From the NCBI GenBank assembly GCA_002862435.1, contig PKDC01000017.1:45251-109250 (forward strand): a DNA stretch of 64,000 bases, in the 5' to 3' direction. The notes beneath the pieces were generated by a model, which saw nothing but the letters and a program-made list of their open reading frames with translations, ran no database searches and was not told where the DNA came from. Positions 1 to 9,219 of this stretch are shown here, one piece after another. The position numbers and the translations under genes were made by a program. The DNA is from Pseudomonadota bacterium. GTDB taxonomy: Bacteria; Pseudomonadota; Gammaproteobacteria; UBA5335. Each line of letters starts with the position of its first letter. Position 1 is the first letter of the stretch.

Positions 1-2
1 CC

Positions 3-209
3 GCAGGTTTTGGCAACCGCTGGGATTTTCCCCGCCCGGTGGTGCGGGATCGCCTGGCGCGCCAGGGCAGCGCGCTGGCGGTCACCGGGGAGCTGGGGGC
101 GGTGACGGTGCGCTTGCGCCCAGGAAAGCCGATCGCAATGGACGGTTATCGGTGCCGCGCGCGCCGCTATTGGCAAGCCGCGCCGGTGGGCTGTCCGGCT
201 AAGGAATGA
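3..209 (+). CDS. comEC: ComEC/Rec2-family DNA uptake protein, C-terminal end (partial)
   Basis: Only the last 68 codons are present; the frame is open from the window edge to TGA at 207-209. The fragment reads NRWDFPRPVVRDRL, then a glycine-rich stretch and a closing ARRYW. This matches the usual end of the beta-lactamase-like domain of ComEC, the inner-membrane channel for single-stranded DNA in natural transformation. Position supports the call: comEC commonly lies just before exbB-exbD-msbA-lpxK in Gammaproteobacteria, and exbB starts 66 bases downstream. The channel domain lies outside the window, so whether the gene is intact cannot be judged. Confidence 0.7.
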   Translation, partial: AGFGNRWDFPRPVVRDRLARQGSALAVTGELGAVTVRLRPGKPIAMDGYRCRARRYWQAAPVGCPAKE

Positions 210-275
210 AGCCTGGGCCGCCGATCAAGTAGAATGCGGCCATCGGGCCGTCGACAACGGACGGGAGTGGATACG

Positions 276-941
276 ATGTGGGAATTGGTGCGGGCTGGCG
301 GCTGGGTGATGGTGCCCATTTTGCTGTGTTCCTTGGGGGCGGTGGCCATTATGGCCGAGCGGCTGTGGAGTCTGCGCCGCGAGCGCATCGTGCCGCCGGA
401 TCTGGTGCCCCAGGTTCAGCAATGGATCAAGGCGGATCAGTTGAACGAGGAGGCGGTGGGCCGTCTGCGCCGTCATTCGCCCTTGGGACGGGTGCTGGCG
501 GCGGGGCTGGCCAGCCGTCATCTGGATCGGGCTGCGGTCAAGGAAGGCATTGAGGATGCCGGGCGCCATGAGGTGCATGAACTGGAACGCTACCTCAATA
601 CGCTGGGCACGATTGCCAGTATTTCGCCATTGCTGGGCTTGCTGGGGACGGTTTTCGGCATGATCCGCATGTTTTCCGCGCTGACCTCCGCCGGGGTCGG
701 CAATCCGGCGGAACTTGCCCATGGCATCGCCGAGGCATTGATCACCACGGCAGCGGGGCTGATCGTGGCCATTCCCGCCCTGGCTGCTCATCGTTACCTG
801 CGCGGACGGGTGGCCGAGATCGTGGTGGAGATGGAGATCGCCTCCATCAGTCTGGTGAATCTGCTCTATGGCGGCCATGCGCCAGCGAGCCGGGTATCGG
901 CCCGGCGGCGGCCAATCAAGGCCCCGATGGCGGCATCATGA
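276..941 (+). CDS. exbB: ExbB/TolQ/MotA-family proton channel protein
   Basis: A 221-residue inner-membrane protein forming, with ExbD, a proton-driven motor that energises outer-membrane processes through TonB-type partners. A first membrane segment lies near residues 10-28. The conserved MotA/TolQ/ExbB core follows, with LNTLGTIASISPLLGLLGTVFGMI around residues 110-130 split across the second segment, and a GIAEALITTAAGLIVAIPAL segment near 150-170. An upstream in-frame ATG exists at 234, but the ATG at 276 is chosen because MWELVRAGGW is the family N-terminus and a GGGAG-like site precedes it. The stop overlaps exbD by four bases (ATGA). No tonB is adjacent, so the motor may serve lipid or envelope export rather than iron uptake. 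Confidence 0.9.
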   Translation: MWELVRAGGWVMVPILLCSLGAVAIMAERLWSLRRERIVPPDLVPQVQQWIKADQLNEEAVGRLRRHSPLGRVLAAGLASRHLDRAAVKEGIEDAGRHEVHELERYLNTLGTIASISPLLGLLGTVFGMIRMFSALTSAGVGNPAELAHGIAEALITTAAGLIVAIPALAAHRYLRGRVAEIVVEMEIASISLVNLLYGGHAPASRVSARRRPIKAPMAAS

Positions 942-1360
942 ATCTGAGCTCGCGGCGCGGGGATGAGCCGGAAATCAATTTGATTTCACTCATCGACGTC
1001 TTGTTCGTCCTGGTGATTTTCTTGATGGTGACCACCACCTTCGCGCATCAAACCGGTTTGCGACTGGAATTGCCCAAGGCGTCACCAGCGCCTGAAACGG
1101 CCACGGACCCTGGCCTGTCGGTCGCGGTGGATCGCAATGGCCACTACTTTCTCGGAGATCAGGCCCTGGTGAATACCCGTCCGGAAACCCTGCGGCGCGC
1201 GCTGGAGCTGGAACTGGGCGCGGAACGCAACCGCCCGGTGGCGGTGCGGGCCGATGGCCGCGCCAGTCACCAATCAGTGGTGACGGTATTCGATGTCCTG
1301 GCCCAGATGGGTGTGCGGGATGTGGTGATCGAGACCGTGCAACCGCCGGAGTCGCCGTGA
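938..1360 (+). CDS. exbD: ExbD/TolR-family biopolymer transport protein
   Basis: A 140-residue protein with a short cytoplasmic start, one membrane helix (about residues 15-35, INLISLIDVLFVLVIFLMVT) and a periplasmic domain. The aspartate in that helix (SLIDVLF) is the conserved proton-carrying residue of ExbD/TolR. Partner of the upstream ExbB. The start overlaps exbB by four bases and the end overlaps msbA by four, so translation of the three is probably coupled. The exbB-exbD-msbA-lpxK arrangement recurs in Gammaproteobacteria and hints at a role in envelope maintenance. Confidence 0.9.
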   Translation: MNLSSRRGDEPEINLISLIDVLFVLVIFLMVTTTFAHQTGLRLELPKASPAPETATDPGLSVAVDRNGHYFLGDQALVNTRPETLRRALELELGAERNRPVAVRADGRASHQSVVTVFDVLAQMGVRDVVIETVQPPESP

Positions 1361-3123
1361 CCGACCGGCCGGCTTCCATGGCACCGCTGGCGATCTATCG
1401 GCGCTTGTTGCGTTACAGCCTGGCGCACTGGCGCCTGTTTCTCGTCGCCGTGGTGGGGATGGTGCTGTTCGCTGTGTCGGAAACGGCATTTGCCTGGCTG
1501 ATGAAACCGCTGCTGGACGGCAGCTTCGTGGAACGGGATCCGACCATCATCCGCTGGATGCCGCCCTTGGTGCTGGGGCTCTTCCTGTTGCGGGGCGCGG
1601 CGGCTTTCGTGTCGGATTACTACATGGCCGACGTGGGCCAGCGGGTGATCAAGACCATCCGGACCGAATTATTCGACCATTTCCTGCGCCTGCCCTCGTC
1701 ATTCTATGACCGCAATGCCTCCGGCCAACTGCTGTCCAGCCTGACCTTCAACGTTGACCAAGTGGCCAATGCCGCGACCCAGGCGGTCACGGTGATGATC
1801 CGCGACAGCATCAAGGTCGTGGGCTTCATGGCGCTGATGTTTTATCTCAATGCCAAGCTGGCGGTTTTCGCTGTCCTGGTCAGTCCGCTGATTGCCGTGC
1901 TGATCCGCTGGATCAGCGGCCGATTTCGCCGCATCAGCACCCGCATCCAGCATTCAATGGGGGAACTCACCGGCGCCTCCGAGGAGATGATCAAGGGGCA
2001 GCGGCTGGCCAAGGTGTTCGGCGCCCAGGATCATGAATCCCAGCGCTTTGATCGAGTGAACGAACGGAATCGGCAATTGCTCATGAAACGGGCGCTGACC
2101 CAGGCCGCCAGCAACCCGGTCATCCAGATCATCGCCGCCATTCCCATGGCGGGCATCGTTTACGTGGCCACCAACGACAGCATTTCCGGGGCGATGACCC
2201 CCGGTGCTTTCGCTGCCTTCCTGGGGGCCATGGTGGGTCTGCTCAACCCCCTGAAACAGCTCACCACGGTGAATGCCACGCTGCAGCGGGGCATTGCCGC
2301 CGCCGCCAGCATCTTCGCCCTGCTGGGCGTGGATGCCGAGCCGGACAGTGGCCAGCAGCCCCTGGGGCGAGCCAAGGGCGCGGTGTGTTTCGAAAGGGTG
2401 CGTTTCGCTTACGATCCGGCCAAGGGTGAGGTCCTGAAGGGGATTGATCTTGCCATCGAACCTGGCCAAACCATCGCCCTGGTGGGCCGTTCGGGCAGCG
2501 GCAAGACATCCCTGGTGAACCTGCTGCCGCGCTTCTATGAGTCTCAGGCCGGCCGGATTCTGGTGGACGGAGTCGACATCCGCGACTATCGGCTTGCGGA
2601 TCTGCGCCGACAGATTGCCGTGGTGGGGCAGGAGGTCGTGCTGTTCAACGACAGCGTGGCGGCCAATATCGCCTATGGCGAGGATCCCGCGCAGGTCATT
2701 GAGCGGGTTGAGGCGGCGGCCCGCGCGGCCCATGCCTGGGAATTCATCGAGAAACTTCCCCAGGGGCTCTGGACCCCGGTGGGACAACAGGGCGTGTTGC
2801 TTTCCGGGGGCCAGCGCCAGCGCCTGGCCATTGCCCGCGCCCTGTTCAAGGACGCGCCGATCCTGATTCTCGATGAGGCGACTTCCGCCCTTGATACCGA
2901 AGCCGAGCGCCATATCCAGGCCGCTTTTGAAACCCTGATGCAAGATCGGACGACCTTGGTGATTGCCCACCGACTTTCCACGGTGACGCGCGCCGACAGC
3001 ATTGTGGTGATGCAGGACGGGCAGATCGTCGAACAGGGGAGCCACGCCCGACTGTTGGCGAATAACGGACCTTACGCCGAACTGTATCGGCTCCAGTTCC
3101 GCGAAATGGAAGCGACCGGTTGA
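1357..3123 (+). CDS. msbA: Lipid A export ATP-binding/permease protein MsbA
   Basis: A 588-residue half-transporter that flips the lipid A core from the inner to the outer leaflet of the inner membrane. The N-terminal ~320 residues hold six predicted membrane helices. The C-terminal ABC domain shows a Walker A (LVGRSGSGKTSLV, about residue 375), the signature LSGGQRQR (about 485), Walker B plus D-loop (ILILDEATSALD, about 505) and the H-loop histidine in VIAHRLST. Length equals the usual MsbA size (~580). The start GTGACC overlaps exbD, and lpxK follows at once, which supports MsbA over a generic lipid or drug exporter. Confidence 0.92.
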   Translation: MTDRPASMAPLAIYRRLLRYSLAHWRLFLVAVVGMVLFAVSETAFAWLMKPLLDGSFVERDPTIIRWMPPLVLGLFLLRGAAAFVSDYYMADVGQRVIKTIRTELFDHFLRLPSSFYDRNASGQLLSSLTFNVDQVANAATQAVTVMIRDSIKVVGFMALMFYLNAKLAVFAVLVSPLIAVLIRWISGRFRRISTRIQHSMGELTGASEEMIKGQRLAKVFGAQDHESQRFDRVNERNRQLLMKRALTQAASNPVIQIIAAIPMAGIVYVATNDSISGAMTPGAFAAFLGAMVGLLNPLKQLTTVNATLQRGIAAAASIFALLGVDAEPDSGQQPLGRAKGAVCFERVRFAYDPAKGEVLKGIDLAIEPGQTIALVGRSGSGKTSLVNLLPRFYESQAGRILVDGVDIRDYRLADLRRQIAVVGQEVVLFNDSVAANIAYGEDPAQVIERVEAAARAAHAWEFIEKLPQGLWTPVGQQGVLLSGGQRQRLAIARALFKDAPILILDEATSALDTEAERHIQAAFETLMQDRTTLVIAHRLSTVTRADSIVVMQDGQIVEQGSHARLLANNGPYAELYRLQFREMEATG

Positions 3124-4157
3124 GGCCAGCCGGTTGGCGCGGACGACTGGAGTCTGCGGTGCTTGGGCTCTGGTACGGCCCGCGTTGGCGCGTCTGTCCC
3201 CTGCTGCCGCTGAGCGCACTCTATGCGCTTGCCGTCGCACTCCGCGCAGCGCCTTATCGGTTCGGTTGGCGGCATCCCGTGCGCTTGCCGGTTCCCGTGG
3301 TCGTGGTGGGCAATATCACGGTGGGCGGCACCGGGAAAACCCCGCTGGTCATCCATCTGGCTCAACGGCTGGCGGCCGCGGGTGAGCGGCCCGGCATTTT
3401 GTGCCGCGGCTATGGCGGCGCTTCCGCCCACTGGCCGCGGCAGGTCACGCCCGGGAGCGACCCCCGGGAGGTGGGCGATGAGCCGGTGCTGATTGCGCGA
3501 CGCAGTGGTCTGCCGGTGGCCGCGGGTCCGGATCGGGCGGCGGCGGGTCGTTTGCTGCTCGCCCAGGGCTGCACGGTGTTGCTATGCGATGATGGACTCC
3601 AGCATCAGGCCCTGGCGCGCGATGTTGAAATTGTTGTCATGGACGGCGCCCGTGGTCTGGGCAATGGCTTTTGCCTGCCCGCTGGCCCCTTGCGCGAGTC
3701 CGCCCAGCGCTTGAAGCAGGTTGATGCGGTCGTGGTGCAGGGCGGCGGTTTGTCGGTGGGGCGGCCAGCGTTCACCATGGACCTGCCCCTCGGCGATACG
3801 CTTGTTGCAGTGACTGATGGCAGCCGTCGACCCTTGGCCGAATTCGTGGGACAGACTGTTCACGCCATGGCCGGCATCGGTCATCCGCAGCGCTTTTTTG
3901 GCGCCCTGAGCCAGGCGGGACTGAGGGTGGTGGAACACCCCTTCCCCGACCATTATGATTACCGCCCCGAGGATCTGCGATTTGCGGCGGATGGCGTCCT
4001 GCTCATGACCGAGAAAGATGCGGTCAAGTGTGCCCGTTTCCCCTTGCGGAATGCCTGGTTCGTGCCGGTCAGCGCCCGGGTGGATCCGGGGCTGGAAGCG
4101 AAGGTACTGGCTTGGGTGCGTCAACGGGGCAAGGATTTGGCGGCAGGGATGAGGTGA
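3120..4157 (+). CDS. lpxK: Tetraacyldisaccharide 4'-kinase
   Basis: Phosphorylates the 4' position of the lipid A disaccharide precursor to make lipid IVA at the cytoplasmic face of the inner membrane. A hydrophobic N-terminal anchor (about residues 20-40) is followed by [19 protein letters not shown], the family's distinctive P-loop near residue 65. The [19 protein letters not shown] block near 155-175 is also diagnostic. 345 residues, normal for LpxK. The annotated start is a TTG overlapping the msbA stop with GGAAG upstream. A GTG at 3159 preceded by GGAG is an alternative that would remove 13 residues. Translation coupling with msbA is likely. Confidence 0.93.
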   Translation: MRPAGWRGRLESAVLGLWYGPRWRVCPLLPLSALYALAVALRAAPYRFGWRHPVRLPVPVVVVGNITVGGTGKTPLVIHLAQRLAAAGERPGILCRGYGGASAHWPRQVTPGSDPREVGDEPVLIARRSGLPVAAGPDRAAAGRLLLAQGCTVLLCDDGLQHQALARDVEIVVMDGARGLGNGFCLPAGPLRESAQRLKQVDAVVVQGGGLSVGRPAFTMDLPLGDTLVAVTDGSRRPLAEFVGQTVHAMAGIGHPQRFFGALSQAGLRVVEHPFPDHYDYRPEDLRFAADGVLLMTEKDAVKCARFPLRNAWFVPVSARVDPGLEAKVLAWVRQRGKDLAAGMR

Positions 4158-4168
4158 ACGGAGGGATC

Positions 4169-4351
4169 GTGGATAAGAAACTGTTGGAAATCCTGGCTTG
4201 TCCGGTCTGCAAGGGACCCTTGGTCTACCGTTCCGGGGCGGCGGAGTTGCTCTGCAAGGCCGATCGATTGGCCTTCCCCATTCGCGATGGCATTCCGGTC
4301 ATGCTGGTGGAAGAAGCCCGCGCCCTGGCCCCCGAGGAGGAGGTGCGATGA
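4169..4351 (+). CDS. Trm112/YcaR-family small zinc-ribbon-like protein
   Basis: A 60-residue protein starting [16 protein letters not shown]. This is the UPF0434/Trm112-like family regularly placed between lpxK and kdsB. A CPxC pair lies at about residues 10-13 and a single further cysteine near 31, so the second metal-binding pair is incomplete, as in many bacterial members. GTG start with GGAGGG five bases upstream. The stop overlaps the kdsB start by four bases. In eukaryotes Trm112 activates methyltransferases; the bacterial role is not established. Confidence 0.88.
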   Translation: MDKKLLEILACPVCKGPLVYRSGAAELLCKADRLAFPIRDGIPVMLVEEARALAPEEEVR

Positions 4352-5124
4352 GCTTCAAGGTGGTGATTCCCGCACGTCACGGTGCGACCCGCCTGCCCGG
4401 CAAGCCCCTGCGCCTGATTGCCGGCCTGCCGATGATTCAGCATGTCTATCGCCGTGCTGTGGACAGTGGTGCCGAGGAGGTCATCATTGCCACGGAGCAT
4501 GCGCTGGTGGCGCAGATGGCCCGTTCCTTTGGGGCGACGGTGTGCATGACCGGGGATCAGCACCTGTGTGGCACCGATCGGATTGCGGAGGTGGTCGCGC
4601 AGCGCGGCTGGGCAGACGATGCCGTGGTGGTCAACCTGCAGGGCGATGAACCCACCATGCCTGCGGTGAATGTCGCGCGAGTGGCGGAAAACCTGCAAGC
4701 GCAGCCCACGGCCCAGGTCGCCACGCTTTGCACACCCATCGGGACCGTCGAGGAGCTGCTCGACCCCAATGTGGTCAAAGTGGTGTGCGATCGGGACGAT
4801 TTCGCCTTGTATTTCAGCCGCGCGCCGATTCCCTGGCATCGGGATGGCGGCTTTTCCCAGGATGCGGGGATGCCACCCGGCCTGTGGCTGCGTCATCTGG
4901 GCATCTATGCTTATCGGGCTGGGGCGCTGCGTGCCTTTGCGGCGCTGGGGCCTTCCGAACTGGAGCGTCAGGAGTCGCTGGAGCAGTTACGCGCTCAGTG
5001 GGGCGGCATGCGCATCCATGTGGCTGAGGCGCCCGCCTTGCCGGGGGCGGCGGTGGATACCGAAGCCGATCTGGCGCGGGTCGAGGCCTTGTTCAGGCAA
5101 CAGTCGCTGCAGCAGACGGGCTGA
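4348..5124 (+). CDS. kdsB: 3-deoxy-manno-octulosonate cytidylyltransferase (CMP-KDO synthetase)
   Basis: Activates KDO with CTP to CMP-KDO, the donor for the inner core of lipopolysaccharide. The start [21 protein letters not shown] carries the cytidylyltransferase signature (ARxxSxRLPGK type). Further family blocks are [20 protein letters not shown] and [10 protein letters not shown]. 258 residues, the usual KdsB length. An in-frame ATG at 4198 would lengthen the protein but would lie inside the trm112-like gene; the ATG at 4348 overlaps the preceding stop and follows GAGGAGG. Functionally joined with msbA and lpxK in LPS synthesis. Confidence 0.95.
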   Translation: MSFKVVIPARHGATRLPGKPLRLIAGLPMIQHVYRRAVDSGAEEVIIATEHALVAQMARSFGATVCMTGDQHLCGTDRIAEVVAQRGWADDAVVVNLQGDEPTMPAVNVARVAENLQAQPTAQVATLCTPIGTVEELLDPNVVKVVCDRDDFALYFSRAPIPWHRDGGFSQDAGMPPGLWLRHLGIYAYRAGALRAFAALGPSELERQESLEQLRAQWGGMRIHVAEAPALPGAAVDTEADLARVEALFRQQSLQQTG

Positions 5125-5162
5125 ATCTCGTTCCGCTCGGCGATCTCACCAGGGGAGGACGC

Positions 5163-5648
5163 ATGCCACGGATCTTGTTTGTCTGCATGGGAAACATCTG
5201 CCGCTCGCCGGCGGCGGAAGGGGTGTTTCGCCACCTGTTGCGGCAGGAAGCACCTGAATGGCTGGAGCGGATCGAGATCGATTCCGCCGGCACCCATGGC
5301 TATCACACCGGGAGACCGCCGGATCCCCGCATGGTGGCGGCCGCCCTGGCCCGGGGCATTGATTTGAGCGGCCTGCGCGCCCGGCTCGTTCAAGCAGAAG
5401 ATTTCGCGACATTCACCCACATCCTGGTGATGGATCAGGCGAACTTGGCCCATTTGCAGGCGATCCAGCCACAGGGCGCCACGGCAATTCCCGAGTTGTT
5501 ACTGGCACCCTTGATTGATGGTCGACCTCGGGAGGTTCCCGATCCCTATTACGGCGGCGCCCAGGGTTTTGACCGGGTGCTGGATTTGCTGGAGGAAGGC
5601 TGCCGCCGGCTGGTGATGCGCCTGCGTGATTACTCGCCACAGACATAG
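5163..5648 (+). CDS. Low-molecular-weight protein-tyrosine phosphatase
   Basis: 161-residue cytoplasmic phosphatase. The catalytic loop C-x5-R-S is at residues 8-15 (CMGNICRS) and the general-acid aspartate lies in the C-terminal DPYYGG. GGGGAGG precedes the ATG. It follows kdsB by 38 bases and may be co-transcribed with the LPS genes; this placement is common. The preserved DPYYGGxxGFxxVLDLLExxC ending is typical of the eukaryote-like class of this family rather than the Wzb class, so its substrate need not be the Wzc kinase encoded at 26.6 kb. A second member lies at 24.9 kb. Confidence 0.9.
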   Translation: MPRILFVCMGNICRSPAAEGVFRHLLRQEAPEWLERIEIDSAGTHGYHTGRPPDPRMVAAALARGIDLSGLRARLVQAEDFATFTHILVMDQANLAHLQAIQPQGATAIPELLLAPLIDGRPREVPDPYYGGAQGFDRVLDLLEEGCRRLVMRLRDYSPQT

Positions 5649-5733
5649 CAGGCAGCGGTTCCACTTCCAGTCCTGTTCATCGCGGTGTCTCTCCCGTCTG
5701 CGCTTCCGTGAGGGTGGCAATGCCGATCTGCCC

Positions 5734-7197
5734 CTACACGGAACGGTGAGCCCTTGGCGCCGCAGCCTCAGCGGCGTGGGGAAGGACCAGCAGGCGCGGT
5801 TCAGTCATCTCCGCCATGGCGCTGCGCACGCCTTCCCGCCCCAGGCCGCTGTCCTTGACGCCGCCGTAGGGCATGGCATCAGCTCGAAAGCTGGGCGCCG
5901 CGTTGACCACCACGGCCCCGACTTCCAAGCTTTCCCAGGCTCGCAGGATATGGGGCATGTGATCGGTGAACAACGCCGCCTGCAAGCCATAACGGCTGGC
6001 ATTGACAATGGCCAATGCTTCATCGAAATGACTGAAAACGCGCATGACGACCACTGGCCCAAAGGCTTCCTCGGCCCAGATGGGGCAATCCTCCGGAACC
6101 GCTTCCAGCACGGTCGGGCTGAAGACAGTGCCCTGGCGATGCCCCCCGCACAATACGCGCGCCCCGCGCGCTTGGGCTTCGGCGATCCATTTTTCCAGTC
6201 GCATCGCCTCGCCTTCATCAATCAGCGGGCCGACCACCGTATCCTCATGCGCCGGGTCGCCCACGGTCAGGGCGGCAACGGTCGCCAGTAGCTGTTCCCG
6301 GAATGCCGATTCCAGCGAGCGATGCACCAGGATGCGCTGGACGCTGATGCAGCTTTGGCCGGAGTTGCCAAAGCCCCCTTGCACGATGCGCGGGATGGCG
6401 CGTTCCAGATCGGCATCGGCCGCCACGATACAGGCGGCGTTGCCACCCAGTTCGAGGGTGACGCGTTTTTTCCCCGCCCGAGCCTTGAGGTCCCAGCCCA
6501 CAGTGGCTGATCCGGTAAAACTCAGCAAATGCAACCGATCGTCTTCCACCAGCGCGTTTGCGGCCTCCCGCGTGCAAGGCACAATGGAGAAGGCGCCGGG
6601 CGGCAGGTCGGCCTCGGCCAGGATTTCCCCCAACATCAGCGCGCTGACGGGCGTATTGCTGGCCGGTTTGAGGACAAAGGGACACCCCACGGCGAGGGCG
6701 GGGGCCACTTTGTGGGCCACCAGATTCAGCGGAAAATTGAACGGCGTGATGAAGGCGCACGGACCGACCGGGAATCGCCGCTCGAACGCCAGCGTCTCTC
6801 CGCTCAAGGGACTGCCGCGCAGGTCATGGAAGGCGCCCTCGGGCCGGCCCGCCTCCTCGGCCGCCAGCTCAAAGGTGCGGAGCAAACGCTCGACTTCGGC
6901 GCGTGCGGCGGTCAGCGGCTTGCCGCCCTCCTGGACCAGGATCGCGGCCAGGGATGCCGCCTGTTCCCGGAGGCGTCCCAGGCAATGCCGCAGGATGGCC
7001 TGGCGGGCGTGAGGGCGCATGCGCGCCAGGGTCGGGGCGGCCTGGACGGCGCCGGCGATGGCTGATTCCATCATGGCCGCATCCGCCCGGCTTACCTCCC
7101 ACCGGGTCGAGCCGTGATATTTGTCGCGTACGGGGAGGCGATCATCGGTCAGGACGGGGCGATTGGCCACATAGCAAGGCAACACGGGGATCGACAT
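5734..7197 (-). CDS. NAD(P)-dependent aldehyde dehydrogenase
   Basis: 487-residue soluble oxidoreductase of the aldehyde dehydrogenase superfamily, oxidising an aldehyde to its acid. Visible landmarks: FITPFNFPLN cofactor region (about residue 145), the glutamate motif LELGGNAA (about 250) and the catalytic cysteine in GNSGQSC (about 285). The sequence resembles the branch that holds non-phosphorylating glyceraldehyde-3-phosphate, lactaldehyde and phosphonoacetaldehyde dehydrogenases, so the substrate cannot be named. The ATG at 7197 is chosen over one eight codons upstream because AGGAGG lies nine bases before it. It could act on aldehydes from hydrocarbon oxidation, but it is 11 kb from the monooxygenase. 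Confidence 0.88.
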   Translation of the reverse strand: MSIPVLPCYVANRPVLTDDRLPVRDKYHGSTRWEVSRADAAMMESAIAGAVQAAPTLARMRPHARQAILRHCLGRLREQAASLAAILVQEGGKPLTAARAEVERLLRTFELAAEEAGRPEGAFHDLRGSPLSGETLAFERRFPVGPCAFITPFNFPLNLVAHKVAPALAVGCPFVLKPASNTPVSALMLGEILAEADLPPGAFSIVPCTREAANALVEDDRLHLLSFTGSATVGWDLKARAGKKRVTLELGGNAACIVAADADLERAIPRIVQGGFGNSGQSCISVQRILVHRSLESAFREQLLATVAALTVGDPAHEDTVVGPLIDEGEAMRLEKWIAEAQARGARVLCGGHRQGTVFSPTVLEAVPEDCPIWAEEAFGPVVVMRVFSHFDEALAIVNASRYGLQAALFTDHMPHILRAWESLEVGAVVVNAAPSFRADAMPYGGVKDSGLGREGVRSAMAEMTEPRLLVLPHAAEAAAPRAHRSV

Positions 7198-7226
7198 GGG
7201 GTGGGGCCTCCTGGCGGGCAAGGGGA

Positions 7227-7790
7227 ATGGGAAGAATGGCGAGGTGGCGTGAGGTGCTCACCTTCAAAAAGACCGTTCCGACGTCTGGGCGTTCCCGGCG
7301 ACGGAACGCGCTGTTGGGTGGCTGGTGCGCTGGGATATGGGGGGTGCTGGCGGGGGCGGCATGGGGGGCGGCGCCCAGTGAGACATTGCCACGACTGACC
7401 TTGGCCGTGAATGGCGTGCCCATTCAGGTCGAAGTGGCCTGGACATCGCGTGCTCGGGAGCGCGGTTTGGCGGGACGCGCGGCCTTGGCGGCGGATGCGG
7501 GGATGCTGTTTGTATTCAGGCCTCACGGGCGTCCCTGCTTCTGGATGAAGGATACGCTCCTCCCCCTGAGCCTGGCTTTCATCAACGAGCGGGGGATGAT
7601 CGTTCAACGGGAAGAACTGCTGCCGGGGGACGAGCAATCCGTCTGTGCCCGGCAGCCGGTGCGATTTGCCCTGGAGGTGGCGCGCAATGGCCCGCTGGCG
7701 CATCAGTTGCGATTGGGTCACCCGGTCGTTGGACTGCCGCAACTGCCCCGCCTGCCTGCCGAGCCCTCCCGGTTCGGGGAAGCGGGTTAA
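7227..7790 (+). CDS. DUF192 family secreted protein
   Basis: 187 residues. A basic N-terminus (SRRRN) and a hydrophobic stretch to about residue 50 ending AAWGAA look like an export signal. The rest matches DUF192: ERGLAGRAALAADAGMLFVF, then RPCFWMKDTLLPLSLAFI and a closing ALEVARNGPLAHQLRLGHPV. The family's function is unknown. The ATG at 7227 is used; a second ATG at 7236 preceded by GGAAG is equally possible. It diverges from the aldehyde dehydrogenase with 29 bases between starts, and its TAA shares the bases TTAA with the stop of the convergent membrane protein. Confidence 0.8.
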   Translation: MGRMARWREVLTFKKTVPTSGRSRRRNALLGGWCAGIWGVLAGAAWGAAPSETLPRLTLAVNGVPIQVEVAWTSRARERGLAGRAALAADAGMLFVFRPHGRPCFWMKDTLLPLSLAFINERGMIVQREELLPGDEQSVCARQPVRFALEVARNGPLAHQLRLGHPVVGLPQLPRLPAEPSRFGEAG

Positions 7791-8140
7791 GCCGTCAGCG
7801 CGCCATAAACACCCAGCGTCAGCGCCGTGCAACCCAGCACGGCCACCAGCCCATGCCCGAGAATCATCGCCTTGGGCGCGCCATCCCCGATGAAGCGGCC
7901 ATACACCGTCAGGCTGCAGCCCCCCAGGGCAGCCAGAACATAGAGTCCAAAGGCGATCCACAGGGACGTGGCCCCCAAGCTGCTGGCCGCGAAATAGAGG
8001 ATGACCAATCCCACCACCCCACCGGCGCCATGCCCCATTGCCAGGGCAAGGGGCACATCGTCTTTCTGGAAGTGCCGATAGGCCAGCAACAGGCCGCCCA
8101 GAAACACGATCACAAAGATGAAAAAAGCCAGATAAAGCAT
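7787..8140 (-). CDS. Small four-helix membrane protein, unknown function
   Basis: 117 residues, almost entirely hydrophobic, with predicted membrane segments near residues 2-21, 32-54, 60-80 and 92-115. The segments are glycine- and alanine-rich, and histidines occur in the repeated AMGHG / ILGHG motifs at the starts of the second and fourth segments. The repeat suggests an internal duplication of a two-helix unit. A good ribosome site (AAGGAG) precedes the ATG. No function is recognised. The repeated histidines could bind metal or haem, but that is speculation. Confidence 0.75.
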   Translation of the reverse strand: MLYLAFFIFVIVFLGGLLLAYRHFQKDDVPLALAMGHGAGGVVGLVILYFAASSLGATSLWIAFGLYVLAALGGCSLTVYGRFIGDGAPKAMILGHGLVAVLGCTALTLGVYGALTA

Positions 8141-8228
8141 GGGTTGCTCCTTGTTTGCAAGTCACTCTTCGCAGCATGGATGAGGGGTGGTGAATTTGCT
8201 GCGATTCGTGCCGAACGCTTGATCTGCG

Positions 8229-9041
8229 TCAAGTCGTCGCAGCGCCCAGGAAGCGCCGCACCAGGATCAGCAGCGCCGGTAAGTTATCCACCACCGCGTC
8301 GGGGCGGTGGGGATGGCGGACGGTTCCGGGAAAGATCTTGTCGATCCAGGCCGCATCCCAATGGGCGCCGTTGTAGAAAATCGAGGTGACCCGCGCCTCC
8401 TTGGCGGCGACGACGTCAGTGGTGCTGTCGCCCACATACCAGCATGCCGGCGAGGGCGAGGCGCCGAGCTTGTCCAGCGCCTTCAGGATCAGATCCGGCG
8501 CCGGCTTGCGATTCGGCACATCATCGCCGCACACCATGGTCTCGAACAGATCGGCCCAGCCCGTGCCATCCACCACGGCGATTTCATGGCTCATGAATTC
8601 GCGGCTGCGATTGGAGATGACGCCGAGGGTGATGCCCATGCTGCTCAGGGTTTCGAGGTTTTCCCGCATGGCCGGCTCCATGGGATGTACATCCCCGTAG
8701 TGGTTGCGGTAACAACGGTCGAAGGCCTGATGCGCCAGGCGCTTGGCATCCTCGTCCGGCCCGAACAGCAGCTCGAAGATGTCGGTGCGGGAAATCTTGC
8801 GGGCGGCCTTGATCTTGGGGTGCAGGCGACGATAGCGGCGCACGTAGCTCACCAGCTTGGCGTCCTCCACCGTTTTGGACTGACTGGGTTTGAGCAGCCG
8901 GTCCAGCAGGCCCAGTTCCTCGAGATGGGGCAGGACGTCATCGACTGCGTGGTACATGGCGTCCAGCGTATCCACCAGCGTGGCATGCCAGTCGAACAGG
9001 ATGACGCGGGGGCGGGCATGTGGCAGTTGCAGGATGCTCAT
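8229..9041 (-). CDS. HAD-superfamily hydrolase
   Basis: 270-residue soluble phosphatase-like protein. Motif I is LFDWHATLVDT (nucleophile Asp near residue 17), motif II is GVISNRS, a lysine lies in VPNRKPAPDL, and motif IV is YVGDSTTDVVAAKEA. The cap between motifs I and II is helical, as in phosphoglycolate-phosphatase-like members. The second residue of the DxD motif is histidine instead of the usual aspartate, which may alter the acid/base step. ATG 9041 is used; an in-frame ATG 45 bases upstream has no ribosome site. Downstream of the esterase gene on the same strand, with 178 bases between them. Confidence 0.82.
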   Translation of the reverse strand: MSILQLPHARPRVILFDWHATLVDTLDAMYHAVDDVLPHLEELGLLDRLLKPSQSKTVEDAKLVSYVRRYRRLHPKIKAARKISRTDIFELLFGPDEDAKRLAHQAFDRCYRNHYGDVHPMEPAMRENLETLSSMGITLGVISNRSREFMSHEIAVVDGTGWADLFETMVCGDDVPNRKPAPDLILKALDKLGASPSPACWYVGDSTTDVVAAKEARVTSIFYNGAHWDAAWIDKIFPGTVRHPHRPDAVVDNLPALLILVRRFLGAATT

Positions 9042-9219
9042 ATGAAACGAGTCGTTCCCCGGAGTTTGAGGTTTGATGACGGACATGCGGTGTCGCCGGC
9101 GGGCACGGGGAAAGGCGGGAAGACGGGAAGGCTCCCCGGCCGCTGCATCGATCGAGCCGGGACCAGGCCAGCCGGCCGCTGCGGATGGGGAAAGAAAGCC
9201 TGGATAAGCGATGCGTGGG

